From an uncultured Eubacterium sp. (GTDB lineage Bacteria > Bacillota > Clostridia > Lachnospirales > Lachnospiraceae), in assembly GCA_958446835.1 (NCBI GenBank), contig CAUCXT010000011.1, positions 11,501-75,500 on the forward strand: a DNA stretch of 64,000 bases. Direction: 5' to 3'. The notes below the pieces were generated by a model. The model was not told where the DNA came from. It saw only the letters and a program-made list of their open reading frames with translations, and did no database searches. Below, one piece after another: positions 1 through 8,605 of the stretch. The translations under genes were made by a program, and so were the position numbers. Each line of letters opens with the position of its first letter. Position 1 is the stretch's first letter.

Positions 1-97
1 TTGCGCACATTGAACATTGAGCTGCATAAACCACTGTTCCTGTTGATAACATTGCTACCGACAATAAACTCACAAAAAATAATTTTGTTTTTTTCAT
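1..97 (-). CDS. Secreted small protein, N-terminal part only
   Basis: Only the first 32 codons are inside the window; the gene runs off the left edge. They encode a textbook signal peptide: MKKTK at the N-terminus, a hydrophobic core (LFFVSLLSVAML) and a small-residue region ending YAA, followed by QCSMCA with two cysteines. A GGAGAAGGAGA ribosome site lies 3 nt upstream of the ATG at 97. The gene diverges from the small peptide gene at 280, so both starts share the 182-bp gap with its palindromes. The function is unknown. It may be a target of the neighbouring regulator, which is inference from position. Confidence 0.6.
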   Translation of the reverse strand, partial: MKKTKLFFVSLLSVAMLSTGTVVYAAQCSMCA

Positions 98-160
98 GTA
101 CTTTCTCCTTCTCCATATACATGCCTACCCAATTTTAAATTACCTTACTCTTCTCCCCAT

Positions 161-193
161 ACTGTGCACACAGTTTACTATAAATTAATAGTA
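161..193. promoter_or_regulatory. Two adjacent palindromes between divergent genes
   Basis: ACTGTG-CA-CACAGT (161-174) is followed after one base by TACTAT-N6-ATAGTA (176-193). Both have perfect 6-bp arms. They sit midway between the divergent starts at 97 and 280, a typical position for an operator that controls both genes. The 598-aa HTH regulator next door is the obvious candidate binder, but this is inferred. Confidence 0.4.
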
Positions 194-279
194 TAGTTCC
201 ATAATAATCTCTTCAACAGCTTTAACCATGACAAATGAAGAAACTATATACAATATTTATTCAAAGGAGATAACACATT

Positions 280-432
280 ATGAATTTCAAAAAAATTTTT
301 ATAACATTTGCTGCAGGAATTGTTTTAATCAGTAATATTTTAAATCTGACACATATCTTCAATAACGATAACTCCCATGATTACTCTATAAGCGTTTCTT
401 CGGATGATGAAATTGATGAGCTGTCTAAATAA
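280..432 (+). CDS. 50-aa secreted-type peptide precursor, candidate signal
   Basis: This short gene has an AAAGGAGA ribosome site 9 nt before the ATG and a clean stop. The peptide has a basic N-terminus (MNFKK), a hydrophobic segment at about residues 6-22, and a polar, acidic C-terminus rich in N, S, D and E that ends DELSK. That is the layout of exported pro-peptides of RRNPP-type signalling systems (SHP, PapR). It ends 7 bp from the stop of the HTH-helical-repeat regulator on the opposite strand, an arrangement also seen in some Rgg/SHP pairs. No double-glycine leader is visible. The role as a signal is inference; a small membrane peptide is the alternative. Confidence 0.55.
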   Translation: MNFKKIFITFAAGIVLISNILNLTHIFNNDNSHDYSISVSSDDEIDELSK

Positions 433-439
433 TATTATT

Positions 440-2236
440 TTACGCATTTTTATCAAGCCATTTTTTCAGTTTTTCTGCTCTTAAGGTATATCCGTAAAAA
501 TTACATATTTGGTACGCAGTCCGGCACATTTTTATATCACCTTGCGTGACTGTGCCGGCTTCGCTGTTATTCCATAATATATTATATAAAAATGATGTCA
601 TCGCATATGCCCTCTCACATTCGATTTCATCGGCAATTCCGTTTACAGATAGCTCGTTGGACTTATCGTATTCTCCCATATTGCCATAAAAGCTTGAACA
701 GTAGAAGCAAACTACCTCATATTCCTTAGCAAAAAGTCTTTTCAGAAGCTTATTCTGTGTATAATTAGACAGCATTTGTTCATACCTATCAAGCTGCTCA
801 TAATTTTTTAGTTTATCTGCACACCAGAAATACTTATTTATTATCATAAGCTCTATTGGAAGCATACAATGATATTTGCCTATATCCTCTATGCTAAACG
901 GCAATAAATTTGCACACTTTAAAGCATCTCTATAATCCATATTTTCAATATTGATTTTACAAAGCAACATCTCATATTCAAGTGCTATGTCATTTAATTC
1001 TATTGACGTATCCAATAGTGTCTTCAGTTTATAGATTATCTTTCTCTTTTCCTCATAATTTCCTTTCAGACTGCCGCACACCAGCTCATCCCACAGCTTA
1101 TAGGCTTCAATATCATCCGCAACAATGACATCGCTTCTTAGAACTCCCTTTAATCCCAGCTTGTCTAATAGTTCCCTTGAAGTATTGTAGCTCGGGGAAA
1201 CCTGACCCTTTATAATTCTCTGCACGTTTCTTACGCTCTGTGTAGTCCCGGCAAGCTCCTCTATCGACATGCCCTGCATACGTCTTCGCTCATCTATAAG
1301 CCTATTCACACATCTAAATTCACAGTCAACATAATACGGATACCATTCAAACAATTCACGCTCATGCCCATTGCTTTTAAACAGAACATCTATACACTCT
1401 AATAGCTCACTATAGTTTACGATATCATAATGGGATTGGTGCTTGTCTTCATTCAGTCTGATAATATCCTTGAGAAGCGGTCTGATATAATGAAGTCTGG
1501 CTGTCTTTCTCAATGTGTCCAACGCAGATATACAATGTCTTAACATTTCGTTTTTTTCCATGGCACCCATATTATCCAATCCGATATCTTCTATAATGCC
1601 GCACACTGTCTTAGGGTAAATGCATACAAGATTCCATTTTTCCACATTACATTTCTCACAATAGCTTAACAACAGCGCATATATGCCGTATGCTGCCTTC
1701 TTTTTCCCATGCACCGCATTGAGATGAGCGATATCAAGCATCATATATGCTTCATATACTGTTATGCACACAAGCTTTTCCAGCTGCATGTATTTCGGCA
1801 TGGTAATGCAGATTGCTGCATCATAAAGTCTCTGTGCATCTCCTGTTTTTCCTCTAAGCTCTGCTATTCTCCCCTTCATAAATAAAATAAACTGATTATT
1901 AAGCGGTATATCCTTATATCTGCTTTCATACCGTACAATTTTCAGCTCCGCGGTGTCAATTCTGCCATCCTTGATATCCTCAAGTATGTACAGTCTATCC
2001 ATCATCTCGTCATAATCATTCTTCACAAGATAGGTTCCACAGCGCCCGGAATTAATCCCAAGTCTCTGGCAGATTGCTCTCAGAACATGCATTCCTCCCG
2101 CATATTCCCCGCTCTCCAGTTTGACATAGACACTTTTACTGCATATTCCGTTGCAGACATCATTTACGGAAAGCCCGCGCCTTGTACGTTCGTTTTCAAT
2201 TATTTTTCCAATATAATTTTCATAAGTATCCAGCAA
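440..2236 (-). CDS. Double-HTH transcriptional regulator with TPR-like helices (RRNPP-like)
   Basis: This 598-aa cytoplasmic regulator has an XRE-type helix-turn-helix at residues 9-60 (IIENERTRRGLSVNDVC). A long helical region of roughly 70-300 follows with paired-helix, TPR-like spacing (FMKGRIAELRGKTGDAQRLYDAA shortened: FMKGRIAEL...DAQRLYDAA). A second HTH at 311-362 (RLIDERRRMQGMSIEELAG) is followed by a second helical region. RRNPP regulators bind secreted peptides through such repeats, but normally have one HTH and about 290-400 residues. This protein is therefore a tandem duplication of the HTH-repeat layout. It is convergent with the 50-aa peptide gene. Regulator class is fairly sure; peptide response is inferred. 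Confidence 0.75.
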   Translation of the reverse strand: MLDTYENYIGKIIENERTRRGLSVNDVCNGICSKSVYVKLESGEYAGGMHVLRAICQRLGINSGRCGTYLVKNDYDEMMDRLYILEDIKDGRIDTAELKIVRYESRYKDIPLNNQFILFMKGRIAELRGKTGDAQRLYDAAICITMPKYMQLEKLVCITVYEAYMMLDIAHLNAVHGKKKAAYGIYALLLSYCEKCNVEKWNLVCIYPKTVCGIIEDIGLDNMGAMEKNEMLRHCISALDTLRKTARLHYIRPLLKDIIRLNEDKHQSHYDIVNYSELLECIDVLFKSNGHERELFEWYPYYVDCEFRCVNRLIDERRRMQGMSIEELAGTTQSVRNVQRIIKGQVSPSYNTSRELLDKLGLKGVLRSDVIVADDIEAYKLWDELVCGSLKGNYEEKRKIIYKLKTLLDTSIELNDIALEYEMLLCKINIENMDYRDALKCANLLPFSIEDIGKYHCMLPIELMIINKYFWCADKLKNYEQLDRYEQMLSNYTQNKLLKRLFAKEYEVVCFYCSSFYGNMGEYDKSNELSVNGIADEIECERAYAMTSFLYNILWNNSEAGTVTQGDIKMCRTAYQICNFYGYTLRAEKLKKWLDKNA

Positions 2237-2431
2237 GCCGTATCTTCTCCCTCAGATTTATAATCCTGAATAAAATATAGTTATTTTTATAATAACATAT
2301 ATCCGCTTAACATCAAATACTTATTAAGAAATGGACATAATGCATGAAATGCACTACGTCCACTTTCCATCGGATATTCCAACTATTTTCTTTATTACCG
2401 TGAAATTTGACAGACATCAGTCCCAATGCCG

Positions 2432-3595
2432 TTATGCCAATACTCTTACTTTTATAACTCCATCCATGCTCTTCATCTTACCGATGACATCCTCGGAAGG
2501 AACGCTTGCGATATCGAACATTGTATAAGCGTAGTCTCCCTTGCTCTTGCTTATCATGTTGTCGATATTTATGCCTGCCTCACCTACAATTGTTGTGAAG
2601 CTGCTTATCATCGCCGGCATGTTCTTGTGGTTGATAAGGATTCGCGCCGTGCTCTTGCATACGCCCATATCACATGCAGGATAGTTGACGGAATTCTTGA
2701 TGTTTCCGTTCTCAATATAGTCCATCAGCTCACGAACCGCCATCGCCGCACAGTTATCCTCAGACTCCTCAGTCGAAGCTCCAAGATGAGGGAATGCAAC
2801 CACCTTCGGCTGTCCTGCAAGCTTGGCTGTCGGGAAGTCTGTCACATAGCGTGCAATCTTGCCTGAGGCGATACCTGACAGGATAGCGTCATCATTTACA
2901 AGCAGGTCACGCGCGAAGTTTAGGATGACAACTCCGTCCTTCATCTTCTCGACCGTGAGGCTGTTAATCATGCCCTTCGTATCGTCAAGAAGAGGAACAT
3001 GAACTGTTATGTAATCACACTGCTCGAATATCTCATCCCTCGTCTTTACAAGCTTAACCTCACCGGAAAGATTGAGCGCATGCTCAACTGAGAGGAATGG
3101 GTCACAGCCGTACACCTCCATGCCAAGGGCGATTGCCGCATCCGCCACAAGAACGCCGATGGCACCAAGGCCGATTACTCCAAGCTTCTTGCCCTTAATC
3201 TCATTTCCGGCGAAGGCTGATTTAGCCTTCTCCATTGTCTTTCCTATATTCTCATCCGTCTTGTTATCCTCGACCCACTTCATGCCACCAGCAAGGTCAC
3301 GCGAAGCCATGAAAAGTCCGGCAAGCACAAGCTCCTTAACTCCGTTTGCATTAGCTCCCGGTGTGTTAAAGACAACCACGCCCTTGGCTGCACATTTATC
3401 AAGAGGAATGTTGTTCGTTCCTGCTCCGGCTCTTGCTATGGCAAGAAGTCCCTCCGGAAGCTCCATGTCATGCATTGCCGCGCTTCTTACCAGCGCCGCA
3501 TCCGCCTGTGCAAAATCATCAACTATCTCATACTTATCTGAAAAAAGCTTCATTCCCGCTTTGGAAATCTTGTTAAGACAATTAACCTTTACCAT
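2432..3595 (-). CDS. serA: D-3-phosphoglycerate dehydrogenase with ACT domain
   Basis: It oxidises 3-phosphoglycerate to 3-phosphohydroxypyruvate, the first step of serine synthesis. The 387-aa protein has the NAD Rossmann signature GLGAIG at 142-147, the substrate-binding RAGAGTNNI segment near residue 55, and a C-terminal ACT domain at about 317-387 (NMPAMISSFTTIVGEAGINI) that usually senses serine. Its ATG overlaps the stop of serC (TAATG), so the two are translationally coupled and form a serC-serA operon. SerB is not adjacent. A HAD phosphatase of similar family lies at 29.5-30.1 kb but has another context. Confidence 0.95.
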   Translation of the reverse strand: MVKVNCLNKISKAGMKLFSDKYEIVDDFAQADAALVRSAAMHDMELPEGLLAIARAGAGTNNIPLDKCAAKGVVVFNTPGANANGVKELVLAGLFMASRDLAGGMKWVEDNKTDENIGKTMEKAKSAFAGNEIKGKKLGVIGLGAIGVLVADAAIALGMEVYGCDPFLSVEHALNLSGEVKLVKTRDEIFEQCDYITVHVPLLDDTKGMINSLTVEKMKDGVVILNFARDLLVNDDAILSGIASGKIARYVTDFPTAKLAGQPKVVAFPHLGASTEESEDNCAAMAVRELMDYIENGNIKNSVNYPACDMGVCKSTARILINHKNMPAMISSFTTIVGEAGINIDNMISKSKGDYAYTMFDIASVPSEDVIGKMKSMDGVIKVRVLA

Positions 3596-4677
3596 TACGC
3601 ATTCTCCTCCTCGAACTTTTTCATGAACTCGACAAGCTTCTCAACACCCTCAATAGGCATTGCGTTGTAGATACTTGCTCTCATACCGCCGACAGTTCTG
3701 TGTCCCTTGAGGTTTACAAAGCCCGCTGCCGCAGCCTCCTTGACGAACTTGGCATCAAGCTCCTCATTTCCCGTAACAAAAGGTACATTCATAAGAGAAC
3801 GGTCCTTTGGCACTACTGTTCCCTTAAAAAGCTTGCTCTGATCAAGGAAATCATAGAGAATCTTAGCCTTCTTCTCATTGCGCTCCTTCATTGCAGCTAA
3901 GCCGCCCTGCTTTTTTAACCACTTAAATACCTTTCCGCAGATGTAGATTCCGTAAGCAGGAGGTGTGTTGTAGAGCGAACCGTTGTCCGCATGTATCTTA
4001 TATCTTAACATTGTAGGTGTACCCGGAAGCACATCCTCTGTTATAAGGTCCTCTCTTATAATGACAATTACAACTCCGGCAGGTCCGATATTCTTCTGAA
4101 CTCCGCCGTAGATAACGCCGTACTTTGTGACATCCACAGGCTCAGATAAGAAGCATGAGGAGACATCGGCTACAAGTGTGTGTCCCTTGGTGTTCGGAAG
4201 CTCCTTGAACTTGGTTCCGTAAATCGTGTTGTTCTCACAGATATATACATAGTCGGCATCCTCAGGAATATCAAGGTCTGAGCAGTCCGGTATGTAGGAG
4301 AAGGTCTTATCTGCCGATGAAGCCACCTCTACAGCTTCACCGTAGAGCTTCGCCTCCTGGTATGCCTTCTTAGCCCACTGTCCTGTCACAATGTAAGCTG
4401 CCTTCTTATTTTTCATAAGATTCATAGGAATCATGGCGAACTGCTGTGAAGCACCGCCCTGTAAAAACAGTACCTTATAATTGTCCGGAATATTCATAAG
4501 CTCCCTGATATCTGCTTCTGCTTCCTTAATAATAGTCTCATAAGCCTTAGATCGGTGACTCATCTCCATAACGGACATTCCCGTTCCCTTGTAGTCAAGC
4601 ATCTCATCAGCGGCTTCTCTCAAGACCTCTTCCGGTAATACGGCAGGGCCGGCAGAAAAATTATAAACTCTTCCCAT
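3595..4677 (-). CDS. serC: Phosphoserine aminotransferase
   Basis: This PLP enzyme converts 3-phosphohydroxypyruvate and glutamate to O-phosphoserine. From the ATG at 4677 it has 360 residues, the normal family size, beginning MGRVYNFSAGPAVLPEEV as SerC proteins do. The PLP lysine is in YGGVQKNIGPAG. The start is set by an AGGAGG site 7 nt upstream; an in-frame ATG at 4725 would add 16 residues and lacks a ribosome site. The stop overlaps the serA start. The neighbouring B6-salvage genes would supply its cofactor, although they are divergently transcribed. Confidence 0.95.
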   Translation of the reverse strand: MGRVYNFSAGPAVLPEEVLREAADEMLDYKGTGMSVMEMSHRSKAYETIIKEAEADIRELMNIPDNYKVLFLQGGASQQFAMIPMNLMKNKKAAYIVTGQWAKKAYQEAKLYGEAVEVASSADKTFSYIPDCSDLDIPEDADYVYICENNTIYGTKFKELPNTKGHTLVADVSSCFLSEPVDVTKYGVIYGGVQKNIGPAGVVIVIIREDLITEDVLPGTPTMLRYKIHADNGSLYNTPPAYGIYICGKVFKWLKKQGGLAAMKERNEKKAKILYDFLDQSKLFKGTVVPKDRSLMNVPFVTGNEELDAKFVKEAAAAGFVNLKGHRTVGGMRASIYNAMPIEGVEKLVEFMKKFEEENA

Positions 4678-4725
4678 ATCATTGCCTCCTATAGTCACCT
4701 TATATGGCGCATTGTATTTTTTCAT

Positions 4726-5138
4726 CCTGTTTATATGACACTCATCACTCCGGCTGTAACATACCGGTTATGAAATCTGTATGTTTAACATTAAAACAAT
4801 ATGTCAGCTTATTGCCATGAATCAAATATTTAACAGCTAAATTGTCACAACACTTCGTGGAACATAATGTATAATGATAAAATATTCACAAGATGTTAAA
4901 GTGAATTCTAACTCATTCATATCAATAAGTCAATACTTTAATGTGGTAAAAAGCAAGCGCATGAAACTAATTTACTATTTTTTATGACTGCCGCCACAAC
5001 TGGCATGGTCTTTTTTTTCAAAACTGGCTGTTTCAAGCAGCCACCTACAATGCTATTGTATATTGAAGCGCTGAAGTATCACGATACAAAAGCAATATAT
5101 TTTAATTTGTATCGAAAATAAATAATAAGGAATTCATC
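4726..5138. other. 413-bp divergent intergenic region, serC / B6 kinase
   Basis: This AT-rich gap must contain both promoters. Besides the inverted repeat at 5082-5114 it has a small hairpin, TGGCTG-N7-CAGCCA, at 5025-5043. No T-box, riboswitch or small ORF with a ribosome site was recognised. Confidence 0.5.
5082..5114. promoter_or_regulatory. Inverted repeat upstream of B6 kinase gene
   Basis: CGATACAAA (5082-5090) and TTTGTATCG (5106-5114) are a perfect 9-bp inverted repeat with a 15-bp AT-rich spacer. The right arm ends 24 bp before the ATG at 5139. The place and symmetry fit an operator for a dimeric regulator of the kinase-transporter pair. The regulator itself is not in the window. 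Confidence 0.45.
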
Positions 5139-6083
5139 ATGGTGAACAATTTATCCGGTATGAACCGTGGCAGCCAGAAGAAGCTCGCACTTATAAATGA
5201 TTTCTGCGGCTTCGGAAGATGCTCCCTCACGGTGTCCATACCTATCGTATCCGCAATGGGGATTCAGGCATGCCCTGTACCTACTGCTGTTTTTTCAAAT
5301 CATACAGCTTATGAAAGCTTCTACAAGCATGACATGACAGCAGCCCTTGGCAGCTATCTGAACGAATGGAGTAAGCTCAACCTCAAGTTCGACGCTATAT
5401 TGTCGGGCTACCTGTCATCACCTGAACAGATTGGCATTACTTCTGAATTTGCAGAGAAATTTCTTGCAGAGGACGGTATCTTCATTCTCGACCCGGTGAT
5501 GGGAGACAACGGCAGGCTCTACTCTGCCTACAGTCCGGATATGCTAAAGCTTATGAAGGAGCTTTTAAAAAACAGCGATGTCATCACACCTAACCTGACT
5601 GAGTGCTGTTTTCTCACAGACACACCTTATGAGACTGTGAAAAAGCTCAAGGGTGCGGCACTTAATGAATGTCTCAGCTCCATGGCACAAGGGCTGTCAT
5701 CCACAATGAAAAACGGGCATGGCAGTGTTGTCATATCAGGCATTGAGTCGGAACATTATATAGGAAATTTCGTTTATGACGTTTCCTCTGCAAACGATAT
5801 AGGCAATAACACCTCTGCGAATCATAAGCTCATAAAAATGAAGAAGAGCGGTGTGTCCCGGTGCGGAACCGGAGATATATTTTCAGCAATTATAAGTGCC
5901 TCACTTGTACGTGGCGGCAGCCTTTGGGATTCGGTATCCCTCGCCGCACATTTTATCCAAAAATGCATAACGGTAAGCGATAATTACAATATTCCGCTCA
6001 CCGATGGGGTTGCATTTGAGGATGTACTGTGGATGCTCACACCGCACAGGGCAGGCAAAACAGTTACACAACATAATCTCTAA
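5139..6083 (+). CDS. Pyridoxal/pyridoxamine kinase (PdxK/PdxY family)
   Basis: It phosphorylates vitamin B6 vitamers with ATP in salvage. The 314-aa ribokinase-fold protein shows NDFCGFGRCSLTVSIPIVSAMG near the start (family: ND..G.G..a), the PTAVFSNHT substrate segment, DPVMGDNGRLY in the middle, and the C-terminal GTGD catalytic and anion-hole motif (CGTGDIFSA). An AAGGA site lies 7 nt before the ATG. The stop is 14 bp before a membrane S component, and the two form an import-and-trap pair. The exact vitamer cannot be read from sequence. Confidence 0.88.
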   Translation: MVNNLSGMNRGSQKKLALINDFCGFGRCSLTVSIPIVSAMGIQACPVPTAVFSNHTAYESFYKHDMTAALGSYLNEWSKLNLKFDAILSGYLSSPEQIGITSEFAEKFLAEDGIFILDPVMGDNGRLYSAYSPDMLKLMKELLKNSDVITPNLTECCFLTDTPYETVKKLKGAALNECLSSMAQGLSSTMKNGHGSVVISGIESEHYIGNFVYDVSSANDIGNNTSANHKLIKMKKSGVSRCGTGDIFSAIISASLVRGGSLWDSVSLAAHFIQKCITVSDNYNIPLTDGVAFEDVLWMLTPHRAGKTVTQHNL

Positions 6084-6097
6084 AAGGAGCTTACATT

Positions 6098-6904
6098 ATG
6101 AAAAAGAATATTAAATTAGTTCGTATCATCATCGCTGCGGTAGTTTTCATCGCAGGTCTTGTACTTGGAATCAACGGATATTCAAAGAGAATGTCTGACA
6201 GCTATGCAGCATTAAAGGAAGCCGGAACTAACGGCTCTGTGGATATGCTCTACGCAATAGGTCTTGTGCTTGTGGTAATCGGCATTGTAATTTTTATCGC
6301 CGCCATCACAGCACCTAAGGACGCTAAGAATGTTCCAATCATCGTCCTCGCTGAGGCTGCCCTTCTCGCAGCACTGTGCTACGTCGGAGCAGGCTACTTA
6401 AAGATTGATATTCCTGTAGGAACCGAAAAGACAATGTTCCACCTCGGAAACGTGTTCTGCGTGCTCGCAGCTCTTTTACTCGGCGGTATGTGGGGCGGTC
6501 TTGCAGGAGCAGTCGGAATGACACTCTCAGACCTTATGACAGGCTATGTGACAAGTGCACCTAAGACCTTCCTTCTCAAGCTGTGCATTGGTCTTATCGT
6601 CGGTCTTGTCGCACACAAGGTATTCAAGATTGCAAAGGAGGGCTTCCCTGCTAAGAGACTTCCTGTAGCGGTTGTTGTTTCATGTATCGCAGGTATGGCG
6701 TTCAATGTTGTTGCAGACCCGATTGTAGGCTATTTCTACAAGATGTACCTTCTCGGAACACCTCAGGATCTCGCAAAGGCACTCGCAAAGATTAACTCAA
6801 TAACAACGCTTGTAAACGCAATCATCGCTGTTATCGTGGCTTCCATTGTGTACCTTGCACTCCGCCCGGCGCTCAAGAAAGCCGGTCTTTTCCGCGAAAT
6901 ATAA
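6098..6904 (+). CDS. ECF transporter S component, probably for vitamin B6
   Basis: This 268-aa integral membrane protein has about seven hydrophobic segments. The core has the S-component pattern: VLAALLLGGMWGGLAGAVG near residues 125-145, then a DLMTGYV segment. An extra N-terminal helix pair precedes the core. ECF S components bind a vitamin and use a shared energizing module encoded elsewhere. The tight pairing with a pyridoxal kinase suggests a pyridoxine/pyridoxal specificity like the predicted PdxU-type S components. The substrate is inference. The gene ends at a strong terminator. Confidence 0.8.
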   Translation: MKKNIKLVRIIIAAVVFIAGLVLGINGYSKRMSDSYAALKEAGTNGSVDMLYAIGLVLVVIGIVIFIAAITAPKDAKNVPIIVLAEAALLAALCYVGAGYLKIDIPVGTEKTMFHLGNVFCVLAALLLGGMWGGLAGAVGMTLSDLMTGYVTSAPKTFLLKLCIGLIVGLVAHKVFKIAKEGFPAKRLPVAVVVSCIAGMAFNVVADPIVGYFYKMYLLGTPQDLAKALAKINSITTLVNAIIAVIVASIVYLALRPALKKAGLFREI

Positions 6905-6907
6905 AAC

Positions 6908-6945
6908 TTTGGACATGGGGTTTTACCTCATGTCCAAATATTTTT
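6908..6945. terminator. Bidirectional rho-independent terminator
   Basis: TTTGGACATG (6908-6917) pairs with CATGTCCAAA (6929-6938), with a further GG/CC extension inside, and is followed by TATTTTT. It lies between the convergent S-component and LysR genes and overlaps the last codons of the latter. Confidence 0.85.
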
Positions 6946-7831
6946 CAAGTTCTTTGACGTACAGTTCTCCGAATTCACTCAGTATGTGCTTCTTCTTTGT
7001 GATATACCCGATGGTCAGCGGGTCCTCCTCCTTAAGCTTTATGGAAACAAATGAATCCTTAAGCGCATAGCTGTCAATCATAATGCCAGTGCCGATTGCA
7101 AAGCCGTTGAGCATTGTCAATATCTCGCACGAGGTTGCCCTGTCATTCGATCTTATGACCTTATCGAAGGCATATCCCGACAGCGCCTCCTCGGACAGAT
7201 AAAATTCCGTTTCATTCGTCTGGTCAAAAGCCACACATGGGTACTCCCTAAGCTCCTCGACGGACAATTCAGTCTTGTGCGCCAGCGGATGATTCTTGCT
7301 CAGGTACGCGTAGGTGTCGCATACCATCAGCGGGTGAAAGTCAAGCTCATACTCCCTGAGCAGTTTATTCATAATATTTTTGTTGCTCTCCGAATATGCC
7401 AGCACGCCTATCTCACTCTTGTAATCGCGGACATTTAAAAGAACCTCGTCCGTCTTTGTCTCCTTGATTAAATAGGAGAACTTATCCGCATTTCTCTTTT
7501 GGATTGACGCTACAAATGCATGAACCGCAAAGACATAGTGCTGCATTGATATGGAATAAAAGTCCTTTCCATCCTCCCTGTTCAAATATTTATTCTCCAC
7601 TATCTCATATTGGTTTACAGCCTGCTTGGCAAAGCCAAGGAACTCATTTCCCTTCTCGGTGAGTGAGATACCCTTGTTGGTTCTCTCAAATATCTTTATT
7701 CCAAGCTCCTCCTCCAAATCCCTTATCGATGCAGATAATGCCGGCTGTGATACGAACAGCTTACCTGAGGCCTCCCTCATTGACGATGATGTCGATATCG
7801 CCATAACGTACTTTAATTGCAGAATTGTCAT
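6923..7831 (-). CDS. LysR-family regulator of the sulfur operon
   Basis: The 302-aa protein has an N-terminal winged HTH (residues 1-60, SMREASGKLFVSQPALSASIRDLEEELG) and a periplasmic-binding-like effector domain (about 90-295). It is the last gene of the leftward sulfur operon, 15 bp after the ABC ATPase gene. LysR proteins such as CysB and CysL control sulfur assimilation through O-acetylserine or related ligands. Control of the metY operon, and hence feedback from its last gene, is inferred from position. Confidence 0.88.
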   Translation of the reverse strand: MTILQLKYVMAISTSSSMREASGKLFVSQPALSASIRDLEEELGIKIFERTNKGISLTEKGNEFLGFAKQAVNQYEIVENKYLNREDGKDFYSISMQHYVFAVHAFVASIQKRNADKFSYLIKETKTDEVLLNVRDYKSEIGVLAYSESNKNIMNKLLREYELDFHPLMVCDTYAYLSKNHPLAHKTELSVEELREYPCVAFDQTNETEFYLSEEALSGYAFDKVIRSNDRATSCEILTMLNGFAIGTGIMIDSYALKDSFVSIKLKEEDPLTIGYITKKKHILSEFGELYVKELEKYLDMR

Positions 7832-7846
7832 CCGTATTCCTCCTCA

Positions 7847-8605
7847 TTATGTAAAAATATACTGCTTTACTCCATCCACTTCCATGGAACTGATGAAACA
7901 CTGAAATACCTGCTCAATAATGCCACTGTCTATACATTCCTCAGGACTTCCATATCCGGCTATCTTCCTGTCCTGCATGACAACAATCCTATCGGATATC
8001 TGCAACGCCTGATTTAAGTCATGTAAGACCAGGATAACCGTCTTACCATCCTCCTTAAGCCTCCTTATCAGGCTGTACATCTGCCTCTGGCTCGGAAAAT
8101 CCAGATAGTTCATAGGCTCATCCATGACCATGTAGGGACTGTCCTGCGCAAGCTGCATTGCAAGGTACACGCGCTGCTGCAGACCTCCGGACAATTTATT
8201 TACCATACAATCCCTGTATTGCTCCGCCTTGACATATATAAGCGCGTGCCGTACAGCCTCCCTGTCATCCGCACCCATTTTTCTTGAAAATCCCATGTAG
8301 GCAAATCTCCCATGCTCCACAAGCCCGCCGACCGAAATACATGGCGCGCTCTCCCGAAACTGTGGCATAAAGGACAGCCTTCTAGCCCTCTGTCTTACCG
8401 GCAGTCCAAGATAATCCTCATTGTCCAACACTATTTTCCCTGCCGTAACCGTGCTCACACCGTTTAAGGTCTGTAAAAGCGTTGTCTTACCACAGCCGTT
8501 AGGTCCGATGATGGATGTAATCTCTCCCTCATTGAACCGGACTGAAATATCCTTCAGTATCGGCGTTTTGGCGACACTGACACTTACACTCTGAAAATCA
8601 AGCAT
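7847..8605 (-). CDS. FecE-type ABC transporter ATPase
   Basis: This is the 252-aa nucleotide-binding subunit of an iron-chelate/heme/cobalamin-type importer. Walker A is GPNGCGKTT (34-42), the signature is LSGGLQQRV near residue 138, Walker B ends VMDEP, and the switch histidine is in VLHDLNQA. It overlaps the permease gene by 8 bp. Together with the binding protein it would import an iron compound, probably to feed siroheme and Fe-S synthesis in this operon (inference). Confidence 0.9.
   Translation of the reverse strand: MLDFQSVSVSVAKTPILKDISVRFNEGEITSIIGPNGCGKTTLLQTLNGVSTVTAGKIVLDNEDYLGLPVRQRARRLSFMPQFRESAPCISVGGLVEHGRFAYMGFSRKMGADDREAVRHALIYVKAEQYRDCMVNKLSGGLQQRVYLAMQLAQDSPYMVMDEPMNYLDFPSQRQMYSLIRRLKEDGKTVILVLHDLNQALQISDRIVVMQDRKIAGYGSPEECIDSGIIEQVFQCFISSMEVDGVKQYIFT

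Noticed and set aside
2426..2866. 146-codon frame opposite serA
   Set aside because: It is antisense to a highly conserved gene and has no ribosome site or recognisable family.
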